64,000 bases of DNA from Paracoccus sp. S-4012 (GTDB lineage: Bacteria; Pseudomonadota; Alphaproteobacteria; Rhodobacterales; Rhodobacteraceae), in contig NZ_WKKA01000002.1 in the NCBI RefSeq assembly GCF_009674885.1, forward strand, positions 310,001 through 374,000, written 5' to 3'. A program made the position numbers and the translations under genes. The notes beneath the pieces were generated by a model. The model made no database searches, was not told where the DNA came from, and was given only the letters and a program-made list of their open reading frames with translations. This document shows, piece after piece, positions 1-8,575 of the stretch. Every line of letters begins with the position of its first letter. The first letter of the stretch is position 1.

Positions 1-716
1 AGATGCGCCGCGCTGGGATTGCCGACAGCCGCGGCCGAGATGTCGATCGTACCGGCATCCCGCATCCGTGCCACAGCCGCGCCCAGCTCGTTGTTGATCA
101 CCGCCTCGACCCGGGCTGCGGTGGTGAAATCGGGTGTCCGAAGGGCGATGCGGAACTCCTCCATCTGCGAGAAGTCGAAGGCCACCTCGCGTTCGACGCG
201 GGCGCCGGACGGGATTGATCCGGCGGTGGGAACGCCCTGGACGACATTGCCGGCCTGATCGCCCGCAACGACGCCGCCCGCGATCACCGAGCCCTGGGCG
301 ACCGCGTAGATCTGGCCATCGGCGGCGTTCAGCGGGGTCATGACCAGCGTGCCTCCAAGCAGGCTCTTGGCATCGCCGATGGCCGACACGGTGACGTCGA
401 TCTGCGATCCCGAGCGCGCGAAGGGCGGCAGCGCCGCGGTGACGAAAACGGCGGCAACGTTCTTCGGACGGATCTGCTCGTCCGCGACATTGGCGCCCAG
501 ACGCTCGAGCAGGCCGACCAGCATGTCCTCGGTATAGGGGGCATTGCGCAGGCTGTCGCCGGTCCCGTTCAGGCCGACCACGATGCCGTAGCCGACCAGG
601 TCGTTGCCGCGCATGCCGTCGAAACTGGCAAGGTCCTTGATCCGCACATCCTCTGCCGAAGCGCGGGAGAGCGTGGCTGCCAGCAGGAACATCGCAGCGA
701 AGACCAGCCGGAGCAT
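1..716 (-). CDS. flgI: FlgI, flagellar P-ring protein (partial, C-terminus off the left edge)
   Basis: FlgI polymerises in the periplasm to form the P ring that surrounds the flagellar rod. About 238 N-terminal residues are visible. A signal peptide (MLRLVFAAMFLLAATLSRASA) is followed by the family hallmark VRIKDLASFDGMRGNDLVGY and then GIVVGLNGTGD. The ATG overlaps the flgL stop codon by one base (TGATG), so it is the last visible gene of the motB-flgE-flgK-flgL-flgI series and is probably translationally coupled. The frame stays open to base 1, so nothing suggests a broken gene; it is simply cut by the window. Confidence 0.95.
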   Translation of the reverse strand, partial: MLRLVFAAMFLLAATLSRASAEDVRIKDLASFDGMRGNDLVGYGIVVGLNGTGDSLRNAPYTEDMLVGLLERLGANVADEQIRPKNVAAVFVTAALPPFARSGSQIDVTVSAIGDAKSLLGGTLVMTPLNAADGQIYAVAQGSVIAGGVVAGDQAGNVVQGVPTAGSIPSGARVEREVAFDFSQMEEFRIALRTPDFTTAARVEAVINNELGAAVARMRDAGTIDISAAAVGNPSAAH

Positions 717-1720
717 CAGAGCCGCTCCGCCAGTGACATCCGCGACAACCTCGCCGTGATGGCGTAAAGGGTCTCGAGGCCCGACTGGGCCTCGCTCAGC
801 GCCGCTGCGGCGCGGTAGGGGTCGGGCGTCACGATATTTGCATAGGCCATCTCCACCGCCGATCGCTCGTAATCGTTGCGGAGGCGCGCGCGTTCCACCT
901 GCGCTTCAAGCACCCCCTGGCCGGCGCGAAGTTGCGTCAGGCCGTCGCCGGCAGAAAGCAACCTGGTTCCGGCGGCGGTCACCAGACGGGATTTTTCATC
1001 CGGAGGCAGCGGGGGAATGCGGCGGCCGGCCAGCACGGCGAGGAGGGCGCCCTTTACTGCCTCCCGCAAGGGGCCGCTCGCTGCGGTCACGGGTGAGGCC
1101 ACCGTCTCACCGGGCGAAACATGCACCGGCCCCGCGGGTTGCAGGGCGCCGCTGAGGCCGCTGTCGAGATAGCCGCCGCCCCCGCTTGCCGAGAAGAACT
1201 GATCGACGGCCTGAGCCACCGCCTCCGCCGTCGAGAGGCCTTGCAGCCGAGGGGCTATCGCATCGATGACGGCGCTGGCCGGGCGGACCGCGGGCGTTGC
1301 CGGGGACGCGCCCGAGAACACATATTCTCCCGCTTGGCTAGCGTTCAGCGCGGTCATGATACGCTGCAGGTTGCCCTCGGCATCGGCGAGGACTGCGTCG
1401 GCAGCCAGCGCCCCCTGCCCCGGGGGGGCGAGCAGCGCCGGCGCTGCCTTGGCCACGGCATCGTGCATGTTCGCGAGCGCCGCCTGCATCACGTTGAAGC
1501 GGGCGCCGGTCTCGGCCAGGTTGGTGCGGAAAGTGTCGAGCAGCGTCATCCGATGGCGCAGGGCAGAGAGGCCGCGCGTGTCGCCGTTCAGGGTGCGGGC
1601 GACGTCGGCGTGCTGCCGGGACGCGACCTCCCGCGTCAGGATCTCCAGCCGCTGCTTTGTCTTGCCGTAGGCCTGGTTCATCGAAAAGCTGCGGGCGAGG
1701 TCGCCGGTGACGATGGGCAT
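716..1720 (-). CDS. flgL: FlgL, flagellar hook-filament junction protein
   Basis: FlgL (HAP3) is the junction protein between FlgK and the flagellin filament. The product is 334 residues and starts MPIVTGDLARSF. The flagellin-like N-terminal helix (residues about 10-50) and a C-terminal helix with ARLRNDYERSAVEMAYANIVTPDPY fit the family, which uses paired terminal coiled coils. The frame runs open far upstream, but the ATG at 1720 was chosen because it follows the flgK stop by one base and gives the expected N-terminus. It lies between flgK and flgI in the same transcription direction. The divergent middle is normal for alphaproteobacterial FlgL. Confidence 0.9.
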   Translation of the reverse strand: MPIVTGDLARSFSMNQAYGKTKQRLEILTREVASRQHADVARTLNGDTRGLSALRHRMTLLDTFRTNLAETGARFNVMQAALANMHDAVAKAAPALLAPPGQGALAADAVLADAEGNLQRIMTALNASQAGEYVFSGASPATPAVRPASAVIDAIAPRLQGLSTAEAVAQAVDQFFSASGGGGYLDSGLSGALQPAGPVHVSPGETVASPVTAASGPLREAVKGALLAVLAGRRIPPLPPDEKSRLVTAAGTRLLSAGDGLTQLRAGQGVLEAQVERARLRNDYERSAVEMAYANIVTPDPYRAAAALSEAQSGLETLYAITARLSRMSLAERL

Positions 1721-1721
1721 C

Positions 1722-3158
1722 TCAGATCTCCAGTATCCGCGAGAGCATGGCATCGACCGCCATGATGACCTTCGCATTTGCCGAATACGCCTGCTGCAGC
1801 TCCAACAGGCGCTGCATCTCATGGTCGGTATCGACCCCGGCCGCCAGCAGCGCCGACTGAAGTGAATCGGCCCGGACACCGGTCGCGGCCGCTGCCACCT
1901 GTGCCGCCACGCGCTCGGTCGATACCTTCGCCGAGAGTTCGGCGACGAAGCCGGCCACGCTGCGCTGACCGGGCGGCATCGCGGTGGAGGCGGAGGTTCT
2001 TGCTTCGCCAAGGCGCTCTGCCAGGCGCGAGACGAGCGCCGAGGCGCCCTCCGGACCGGGGACCGCGGCGCCAATGCCGTCGCGCAGCCGCCATGCACTG
2101 CCCGGAACCTCCAAGGAGGGCGCGAGGGCCAGGCGGCCCGCCAGGCCAAGGGCGGCGGCGGGCGAGGCAAGGGCGCCCCCATCGGTGAAAAGGCCAGGCT
2201 CGCCCGGCACCAGTGTCGGGTCCAGAGCCGGGTCCGCGAAACGCTGCGAGAGATCGAGCGCGAGCGCGTCGAGGCCCGCCTGGGCCGCGGGGCCGAGCTC
2301 GTCGCGGACGCGGAAATGCGCCTCCAGGCTGCCGCCGGAGAACAGCGCCATCAGGCGGCCGCCGATCTGCTCGCCGCCGACGCTGAGGCGGGAAAGCGGC
2401 GGCGCGCCGGCCATCTGCGGCGTGACCTGACCGGCCGGCTGGAAGCCGAGATCGACCGGGCTGTCGCCGTCGAGCAGCATGGCGCCGCCTTCGGTGAAGA
2501 GGGCGATGCGGCCGTTCGGTCGCGGCACCTCGCGGATCGGGACGATGGAGGCCACGCCGTCGATCACCCGCTGACGTTCGTCCAGCAAGGCGGCGGCGCT
2601 GCGGCCGTTCGCCTCTTCGATGATGATCGAGCGGTTCAGGCGCGCCACATCCCCGAGCGCCTGGGTCAGGGCACGGACGTCACCGGCGATGGCCCGGTCG
2701 GCCTCGGTGCGGGCCTCGGCGACCGAGGCGGCGGCGGTGGTGATGCCCGCCACCAGGTCGCCCGCTGCCCGGACAGCGGCTTCGAGCCGCAGCGGGTTGT
2801 CGGGCCGGGACGTGGCCGCGGTCAGCGCCGCTTCGAGGGTGGCGACCCGGTCGGTCAGGGCACCGCCCTCGATATCGAGGCCGAGAGCCTTCTCCATGCC
2901 GGTGTGAAAGGCGGCGATCGTGCCGGCCGCGCCGACGGCGGCCGCGGCGTTGCGGTGATCGGCGAGGATCGAGGCCGACACGATCCTTTCGACCGAGGCG
3001 ATGCGGACGCCGCCATCGGGCGTTGCGGCCTGCACCGCCACCCGGCGCCCGTATCCGGGGGTGGTCGCGTTGGCCACGTTGGCCGACACGATGTCGGTCG
3101 AGCGGCTGACCGCCGCAAGGCCGGAGGCGGCGTTGGAAAGGGCGGCGGCGAGGCTCAT
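1722..3158 (-). CDS. flgK: FlgK, flagellar hook-associated protein 1
   Basis: FlgK (HAP1) caps the hook and joins it to FlgL. The 478-residue product begins MSLAAALSNAASGLAAVSRS and carries the rod/hook N-terminal signature DIVSANVANATTPGYGRR at about residues 22-39. The C-terminus (ELQQAYSANAKVIMAVDAML) matches the conserved C-terminal rod/hook domain, which packs as a coiled coil with the N-terminus. It sits 11 bases downstream of flgE and one base upstream of flgL in a compact minus-strand operon. Length is on the short side for the family but both terminal domains are intact. Confidence 0.93.
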   Translation of the reverse strand: MSLAAALSNAASGLAAVSRSTDIVSANVANATTPGYGRRVAVQAATPDGGVRIASVERIVSASILADHRNAAAAVGAAGTIAAFHTGMEKALGLDIEGGALTDRVATLEAALTAATSRPDNPLRLEAAVRAAGDLVAGITTAAASVAEARTEADRAIAGDVRALTQALGDVARLNRSIIIEEANGRSAAALLDERQRVIDGVASIVPIREVPRPNGRIALFTEGGAMLLDGDSPVDLGFQPAGQVTPQMAGAPPLSRLSVGGEQIGGRLMALFSGGSLEAHFRVRDELGPAAQAGLDALALDLSQRFADPALDPTLVPGEPGLFTDGGALASPAAALGLAGRLALAPSLEVPGSAWRLRDGIGAAVPGPEGASALVSRLAERLGEARTSASTAMPPGQRSVAGFVAELSAKVSTERVAAQVAAAATGVRADSLQSALLAAGVDTDHEMQRLLELQQAYSANAKVIMAVDAMLSRILEI

Positions 3159-3169
3159 TCGTCAGGTCC

Positions 3170-4492
3170 TCAGCGCTTGATGTTGGTGGTTTCCTGCAGC
3201 ATCTCGTCTACCGTCTGAATGACCTTCGCATTCGACGAATAGGCGCGCTGCGTCTGGATGAGGTCGGTGAGCTCGGCCGCGACATCGGTGGTCGAGCCCT
3301 CGCGGGCGTAGCCGCGCACCGCCCCGGTCGGCCCGTCACCGGCATCCCAGAGGAAGAACGAGCCCGAATCGGGCGAGACCTGGTAGGTCTGGCTGTTGAG
3401 CGCGGTGAGGCCGTTGATGTTCGGCACGTCGACCAGCGGGATCTGGTAGATGGTGCGGATGAAGCCGGTGTCGTAGGTGGCGCGGATATAGCCATTCTCG
3501 TCGACCTCCACGGCGGTCAGGTTGCCGACTGGCGAGCCGTCCTTGGTGATGTTGGTCGGCGCGAACTTGTTCGAGAGCTGCGTCAGGCCGTTCAGATCGA
3601 ACCGCTTCCCGAGCGTGAGATTGATTTCGCCCCGACCCTGCTCCACCGGAAGCCGGACACTTCCGGTGGCTTCGATGTATTCCGGGGAGGTCCCGATCGG
3701 GGTGATCTCCCGGATCGTGCCGGCATTGGGCTGCTCGTCGTTGAATTCGACCCTGTAGCTGCCGATCAGGGCGCCGGGCGTCGCGGAATCGCGGATCTCA
3801 ACCGTCCAGATGTTGGTTCCCGGACCCTCTGCGGTGGCCACCGTCGGGATGAAGGACACCGACAGCGCCTCGGAGGTCCCGAGGTTGCCGAAATACTCGA
3901 CCTCGAGCGGCCAAGGCTCGCCGTCGCTGCCCAGTTGCGTGTCGGTCGCCGGCAGCTTCACCCCCAGGGTCATCTGGGTCGTGGGGTCGGCGGAGGTCTG
4001 GTTGGCGTTGATAACGACAGGCTGAAGACCGCCCATCGTGTCGCGCGGCATGGGCGAGATCGAGCCGTCGGCATTCGCTGGCCAGCCGAGCAGCACGAGG
4101 CCGGAGGCGGTCCTGAGCACCCCCTCGGCGTCCGGGCGGAAGGCACCGGTGGTGGTCATCATCAGCGGCAGGTCGCCGCTGCGGGCGTCGACCGAGACCG
4201 AGGACGTCACCGGCAGCATGCCCCGCCCCGCGACCGCGATGTCGAGGGCCTGGCTGGTCGAGAGCAACGTCCCCCGCTGGTCGATGACGCGGCTGGTGCT
4301 GGCGCGCACCCCGCCGGCCGAATAGACCCCGGCGCCGCGAGACTGGCTGATGACCATGCTGTCGAAGTCGGTCGCCACGCGCTTGTAGCCGTGGGTGCCG
4401 GAGTTCGCGATGTTGTCCGAGATCGAGGCGAGCCGGGTGGCGTTGGCGGCGAGGGCCGCCACGCCGGCGTTGAGGGACGAGGAGATCGACAT
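3170..4492 (-). CDS. flgE: FlgE, flagellar hook protein
   Basis: FlgE builds the flexible hook. The 440-residue product begins MSISSSLNAGVAALAANATR with the rod/hook motif SISDNIANSGTHGYKRV, and ends with LTDLIQTQRAYSSNAKVIQTVDEMLQETTNIKR, the standard C-terminal hook motif. An upstream in-frame ATG at 4540 exists, but the start at 4492 gives the conserved N-terminus with no odd basic extension. It follows motB on the minus strand after about 80 bases and precedes flgK by 11 bases. Nothing unusual was seen. Confidence 0.93.
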   Translation of the reverse strand: MSISSSLNAGVAALAANATRLASISDNIANSGTHGYKRVATDFDSMVISQSRGAGVYSAGGVRASTSRVIDQRGTLLSTSQALDIAVAGRGMLPVTSSVSVDARSGDLPLMMTTTGAFRPDAEGVLRTASGLVLLGWPANADGSISPMPRDTMGGLQPVVINANQTSADPTTQMTLGVKLPATDTQLGSDGEPWPLEVEYFGNLGTSEALSVSFIPTVATAEGPGTNIWTVEIRDSATPGALIGSYRVEFNDEQPNAGTIREITPIGTSPEYIEATGSVRLPVEQGRGEINLTLGKRFDLNGLTQLSNKFAPTNITKDGSPVGNLTAVEVDENGYIRATYDTGFIRTIYQIPLVDVPNINGLTALNSQTYQVSPDSGSFFLWDAGDGPTGAVRGYAREGSTTDVAAELTDLIQTQRAYSSNAKVIQTVDEMLQETTNIKR

Positions 4493-4573
4493 GGGGCCGG
4501 GTTCCTTGCTGCGAGTCGCGGGTCGGTGACGATCCTGCACCGGCAGGGCTTAAGATCCGGCTAACGGCGCCGC

Positions 4574-5317
4574 CTAACGCAGCACGATCAGCTCGATGCG
4601 GTTGTTCACCGGGTCCATCGGATTGCCCGCGCGCGCCTTGCGGTCGCCGAAGGCGGTGACGCGCTGGGTGCGGCGGTGGCCAAGACCCCCCTCCTCCACC
4701 AGCCGGCGCACCGCATGGGCACGGGCATCCGACAACTCCCAGGCGGGCGAGCGGATCAGCGCCTCGGGGTAGGCGCGGACGTGGCCGGTGAAGGCGATCT
4801 CGTTGCGGACATGCGCCAGCACGCGCGCCACGATCACCGAAAGCTCGCGCAGCGCGGGCGTGGGGGTGGCGGTTTCCTCCGCGAACAGCGGCGCGTCTGC
4901 GAGATCGCCGAGTTCGATCACCAGGCCCTCGTCGGTCAGGCGGGTCACGACGTGGCGGAGCAGGTTGCGCTGCTGCATCGATTCGGCGCCCTCGCCCGAG
5001 AGCTTCGTGGTGATGTCGCGGGCGAGCTCGTCGAACCCGCGAGAGGTGTCGGCGGGCGTCGGCGTGCCCGGCGTCTCGACCCCGTCGAAGGCGGCCGCGC
5101 CGCCCGATCGCTCCTGCACCACGGTCGGGTTGAAATAGTCGGCGAGGCCCGCGCGCTGCTTCTCGGTCGTGGCGTTGAGCAGCCACATCAGGAGGAAGAA
5201 CGCCATCATCGCCGTGACGAAATCGGCATAGGCGACCTTCCAGGCGCCGCCATGATGGCCGGCGGCGGCCACGGTCACGCGGCGGATGATCGGGGTGGTC
5301 GTCTTGGGCTTCGGCAT
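4574..5317 (-). CDS. motB: MotB, flagellar motor stator protein
   Basis: MotB is the peptidoglycan-anchored stator subunit that, with MotA, couples ion flow to flagellar rotation. The 247-residue protein has the MotB N-terminal signature HHGGAWKVAYADFVTAMMAF, with the proton-accepting aspartate at residue 32 at the start of the single membrane segment (AMMAFFLLMWLLN). The C-terminal half (about 130-245) is an OmpA-like peptidoglycan-binding domain containing LSDARAHAVRRLVEEGG and NPMDPVNNRIELIVLR. It heads the visible flagellar gene series; motA is not in the window. Confidence 0.95.
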   Translation of the reverse strand: MPKPKTTTPIIRRVTVAAAGHHGGAWKVAYADFVTAMMAFFLLMWLLNATTEKQRAGLADYFNPTVVQERSGGAAAFDGVETPGTPTPADTSRGFDELARDITTKLSGEGAESMQQRNLLRHVVTRLTDEGLVIELGDLADAPLFAEETATPTPALRELSVIVARVLAHVRNEIAFTGHVRAYPEALIRSPAWELSDARAHAVRRLVEEGGLGHRRTQRVTAFGDRKARAGNPMDPVNNRIELIVLR

Positions 5318-5380
5318 TGGCGGTCCGGGCTGAGGTCCCGCGACCCTGCCCGTGCCGCTGCCGTCATACCAGTTAACGCC

Positions 5381-6973
5381 TCAAATGCCGCGCATGTCCT
5401 CGGCCAGCATCCGGGCGCCCTTCTCGGCGATCATCACCGTCGGCGCGTTGGTGTTGCCGGACGTGATGGTCGGCATGATCGAGGCGTCGATGACGCGCAG
5501 CCCCTCGACGCCGCGCACGCGCAGGCGTGGGTCAACCACGGAGCCCTCGTCGGCCCCCATGCGGGCGGTGCCCACGGGATGAAAGATTGTCGAGCCGATG
5601 CGGCCGGCGGCTTCGGCGAGGGCCGCGTCGTCATCCGGGCCGGGACCGGGGGCGAACTCCTCTGGGCGATAGCGGGCCAGCGGCTCGGCGGCCATGATGC
5701 GGCGCGTCAGGCGGATGGCGCGGGCGGCCACGGCGCGGTCGGAGGGCGCCGAGAGGTAGTTCGGCGCGATCTTCGGGGCCGCCATCGGCTCGGGCGAGGC
5801 GATCCGCACGGTGCCGCGGCTCTCGGGGCGCAGTTGGCAGACGCTGGCGGTGATCGCCGGGAAGCGGTGCAGCGGCTCGCCGAAGGCGCCGAGAGACAGC
5901 GGCTGGACGTGGTATTCGAGGTCGGGCGTCGCCACGTCGGGCGAGCTGCGGGCGAAGGCGCCGAGCTGGCTCGGCGCCATGCTCATCGGGCCGGTGCGGC
6001 GCCAGGCATATTCGGCGCCGATCAGCGCCCGGCCCCAGGGCCATCGCGCCAGCCGGTTCAGCGTCTGCGCGCCGGTCACGCGGTAGGCGCAGCGGATCTG
6101 CAGGTGGTCCTGCAGGTTCTCACCCACGGGCGCGTCGCGCAGCACCTCGATGCCCATCTCCTGCAGCAGCGCGCCGGGGCCGATGCCCGAAAGCTGCAAG
6201 ATCTTCGGGCTGCCGATGGCGCCGGCGGCGAGGACGATCTCGCGCGCCGCGAGCACCTCGGGGCGACCGTCGGAGACGACCTCCACGCCGGTCGCGCGAC
6301 GGCCGTCGAAGCGCAGGCGGCGGACCTGCACGTCGGTGCGGACCTCGAGGTTCGGCCGGCCCATGGCGGGCTTCAGGAACGCCCGCGCGGCCGACTGCCG
6401 CCAGCCGTTCTTCTGGTTCACCTTGAAGTAGCCGACGCCCTCGTTGTCGCCGGTGTTGAAGTCGTCGGAGGCCGGGATGCCGACCGCCTGCGCGGCCTTG
6501 GCCCAGTCGTCCAGCACCTCCCAGCGAAGCCGCTGGCGGTCCACGCGCCATTCGCCACCGGCGCCGTGGAACTCGGACCCGCCGTCGACATGGTCCTCGG
6601 ATGCCTTGAACAGCGGCAGCACGTCGTCCCAGCCCCAGCCCGTGCAGCCCATCTGCCGCCAGCCGTCATAATCGGCCGCCTGCCCGCGCAGGTAGAGCAT
6701 CCCGTTGATCGAGGAGCAGCCGCCCAGCACCCGCCCCCGAGGATAAAGGAGGCTGCGCCCGCCGAGGCCCGCCTCGGGTTCGGTGCGATAGCGCCAGTCG
6801 GTGCGCGGGTTGTCGATGCAGTAGAGATAGCCGATGGGGACGTGGATCCACGGGTAGTTGTCGCGGCCGCCAGCTTCGAGCAGCGTGACGCGGGTCGAGG
6901 GGTCCTCGGACAGCCGCGCGGCCAGCACGCAGCCGGCGGTCCCGGCGCCCACGATGATGACAACCCGTTCCAT
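5381..6973 (-). CDS. GMC-family FAD oxidoreductase (choline/alcohol dehydrogenase type)
   Basis: This 530-residue protein belongs to the glucose-methanol-choline oxidoreductases, flavoenzymes that oxidise primary alcohols. The Rossmann FAD motif VVIIVGAGTAGCVLAARLSE is at residues 4-23, the GMC signature GRVLGGCSSINGMLYLRG at about 79-96, and the C-terminal catalytic region has FHPVGTARMG and ASIMPTITSGNTNAPTVMIAE, including the expected His and Asn positions. It stands alone on the minus strand between motB and the flavin reductase gene, with no betaine aldehyde dehydrogenase or transporter beside it. The substrate (choline, long-chain or polyethylene-glycol alcohols) cannot be decided from sequence. 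Confidence 0.9.
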   Translation of the reverse strand: MERVVIIVGAGTAGCVLAARLSEDPSTRVTLLEAGGRDNYPWIHVPIGYLYCIDNPRTDWRYRTEPEAGLGGRSLLYPRGRVLGGCSSINGMLYLRGQAADYDGWRQMGCTGWGWDDVLPLFKASEDHVDGGSEFHGAGGEWRVDRQRLRWEVLDDWAKAAQAVGIPASDDFNTGDNEGVGYFKVNQKNGWRQSAARAFLKPAMGRPNLEVRTDVQVRRLRFDGRRATGVEVVSDGRPEVLAAREIVLAAGAIGSPKILQLSGIGPGALLQEMGIEVLRDAPVGENLQDHLQIRCAYRVTGAQTLNRLARWPWGRALIGAEYAWRRTGPMSMAPSQLGAFARSSPDVATPDLEYHVQPLSLGAFGEPLHRFPAITASVCQLRPESRGTVRIASPEPMAAPKIAPNYLSAPSDRAVAARAIRLTRRIMAAEPLARYRPEEFAPGPGPDDDAALAEAAGRIGSTIFHPVGTARMGADEGSVVDPRLRVRGVEGLRVIDASIMPTITSGNTNAPTVMIAEKGARMLAEDMRGI

Positions 6974-7045
6974 CGGACGATGCTAGCAGCCGGTCGGGCG
7001 CGCACAAGGGCGCGGGCGCGCCTCTACAATCTCGCTCCTCGCGCC

Positions 7046-7213
7046 ATGCGGATGACGGGCGAGTCAGACCGGCGCCGGGCGCTCGTGCAGCTTCTCGCCA
7101 GAATCCGCCCCGGCCCTGCGGCTGTCTTCTTCGCCTTGTCGGTCGCCTGCACCATGCCCGCCGCGCAAAGCTTCAATCGGGGGCTGATCTGGCGCGGCCG
7201 GACGGGCCGCTAG
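7046..7213 (+). CDS. Possible small ORF, 55 residues, hydrophobic middle
   Basis: In the 236-base gap between the GMC and flavin reductase genes, a plus-strand frame runs from ATG 7046 to the TAG at 7211-7213. It encodes a basic N-terminus, a short hydrophobic segment ([16 protein letters not shown]) and a basic tail. No Shine-Dalgarno or clear promoter is visible. The same frame stays open for about 2.5 kb upstream as an antisense shadow of flanking genes, so openness alone is weak evidence. It also overlaps the end of the convergent flavin reductase gene by 4 bases. Listed only as a possibility. Confidence 0.15.
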   Translation: MRMTGESDRRRALVQLLARIRPGPAAVFFALSVACTMPAAQSFNRGLIWRGRTGR

Positions 7214-7746
7214 CCCGGCGCCAGCTCGCCGAACCGCCCGGCGGCGAAGACCAGCGGCAGATCGGCGGGCCCTGCGATGGTCACGTTGCGGACCTCGCCC
7301 ACGAGGATCGAGTGGTCGCCGCCCGCGTGCATCGCGTGCAGGCGGCAGTCGAACCGAGCGGCGGCGGCGGGGAGGATCGGGACGCCGTCGTCGTTGACGA
7401 GCGGAGGCAGGCCCTCGAATCCCGCGCCGCCCTTGGTGAAGCGGAGGCAGAGGTCGATCTGGTCGGAGCCGAGGACGTGGACCGCCCAGTGCGAGGCCGC
7501 GAGGAATGCGGCGTGGCGCGAGGAGGCGCGGGCGGGGCACCAGAGGAGCAAGGGCGGCTCCAGCGAGACGCTGGTGAAGCTGTTGACGGTCATGCCGACC
7601 GGGCCGCCCGGCCCTGCCACCGTCACCACCGTGACGCCGGTGGCGAAGCGGCCGAGGGCCTCGCGGAAGCGGCGGCCTTCCTCGGTCGCGGGGTGGAAGC
7701 TGATCGCCTCGGCCAGCCGGTGGCGGCTTTCCTCGCTGTCGGTCAT
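7210..7746 (-). CDS. Flavin reductase-like FMN-binding protein
   Basis: The 178-residue product matches the small flavin reductase (HpaC/RutF-like) family, which uses NAD(P)H to reduce FMN or FAD and often feeds a partner monooxygenase. The core motif [10 protein letters not shown] is at about residues 32-41, followed by [20 protein letters not shown], the loop that contacts the flavin phosphate, and the C-terminal [13 protein letters not shown] strand. No monooxygenase partner lies nearby, so its electron acceptor is unknown. It is on the minus strand, 25 bases downstream of the CysQ-like phosphatase gene and probably in the same transcript. Confidence 0.85.
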   Translation of the reverse strand: MTDSEESRHRLAEAISFHPATEEGRRFREALGRFATGVTVVTVAGPGGPVGMTVNSFTSVSLEPPLLLWCPARASSRHAAFLAASHWAVHVLGSDQIDLCLRFTKGGAGFEGLPPLVNDDGVPILPAAAARFDCRLHAMHAGGDHSILVGEVRNVTIAGPADLPLVFAAGRFGELAPG

Positions 7747-7771
7747 GGCGCGCCCTCCAGGTGCAAGGCTC

Positions 7772-8575
7772 TCACGCCGCGGCGGGTGGCGCCAGACGCG
7801 CGCTCAACGCTTCGTGCAGCGCGGGCGGGGCGATCAGGAGGCCGTCCACCGCAGGCAGCGGCCGGTTGAACCGCATCCTGCGCCCGTGCATGTCTGTCAC
7901 GGTGCAGCCCGCGCGCTCGGCGATCAGCGCGCCGGCGGCGATGTCCCACTCCCAGGCGCTGCGCAGCGACAGCACCGCGTCGAAGCGCCCCTCGGCCACG
8001 AGGCAAAGCCGCCAGGCCAGCGAGGGGCGAAACTCGCGCTTGATCGGGGGCACCGTGCGGCCGCGCCAGAAGCCGGGATCGAGGTTCGACTTCGCCGTCA
8101 GCACCCGCGCCCCGTCGAGCGCGGGAACGGAGGGGACCAGCGGCCCGCCGTTCAGCGTGGCCGGGCCATCGGCGGCGGCGGCGTAGAGCAGGTCCGGGAC
8201 CGGCAGGTAGACCACGCCGGCAATGATCCGGTCACCCTCGGCCACGGCGATCGCATGCGAGAATCCCTGATGTCCCTCGATGAAGGCGCGGGTGCCGTCG
8301 ATCGGGTCGAGGATGAAGGTCCGGCGAGCGTCGAGGCGCGAGGGCTCGTCCTCGCTCTCCTCGCTGAGCCAGCCATAGGCGGGGCGCGCCGCCAGCAGCC
8401 GCTCGCGCAGATGCGCATCCACGGCGATGTCGGCCTCCGTTACCGGCCCGGCGCCCGCGTCCTTGTCCCAGGCCTTCGGCTGCTTGCGCCAGAAGCGCGT
8501 GGCGATCTTCCCGGCCTCGCGCGCGGCCCCGGCCAGCAACGCGAGGTCCTCCGCCGGTGCGGGCAGCGGCGTCAC
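7772..8575 (-). CDS. Inositol monophosphatase family protein, CysQ-like 3'(2'),5'-bisphosphate nucleotidase
   Basis: A metal-dependent phosphatase of the IMPase/CysQ family, which typically removes phosphate from 3'-phosphoadenosine 5'-phosphate or inositol phosphates. The family motifs are present: GWLSEESED (first metal site), [12 protein letters not shown] (the DPIDGT signature) and [17 protein letters not shown] near the C-terminus. The product is 267 residues. A GTG at 8575 was chosen as the start: it overlaps the tldE stop codon (GTGA) and yields the expected N-terminal helix; in-frame ATGs further upstream lie in the tldE coding region. Whether the substrate is PAP or an inositol phosphate cannot be told. 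Confidence 0.85.
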   Translation of the reverse strand: MTPLPAPAEDLALLAGAAREAGKIATRFWRKQPKAWDKDAGAGPVTEADIAVDAHLRERLLAARPAYGWLSEESEDEPSRLDARRTFILDPIDGTRAFIEGHQGFSHAIAVAEGDRIIAGVVYLPVPDLLYAAAADGPATLNGGPLVPSVPALDGARVLTAKSNLDPGFWRGRTVPPIKREFRPSLAWRLCLVAEGRFDAVLSLRSAWEWDIAAGALIAERAGCTVTDMHGRRMRFNRPLPAVDGLLIAPPALHEALSARLAPPAAA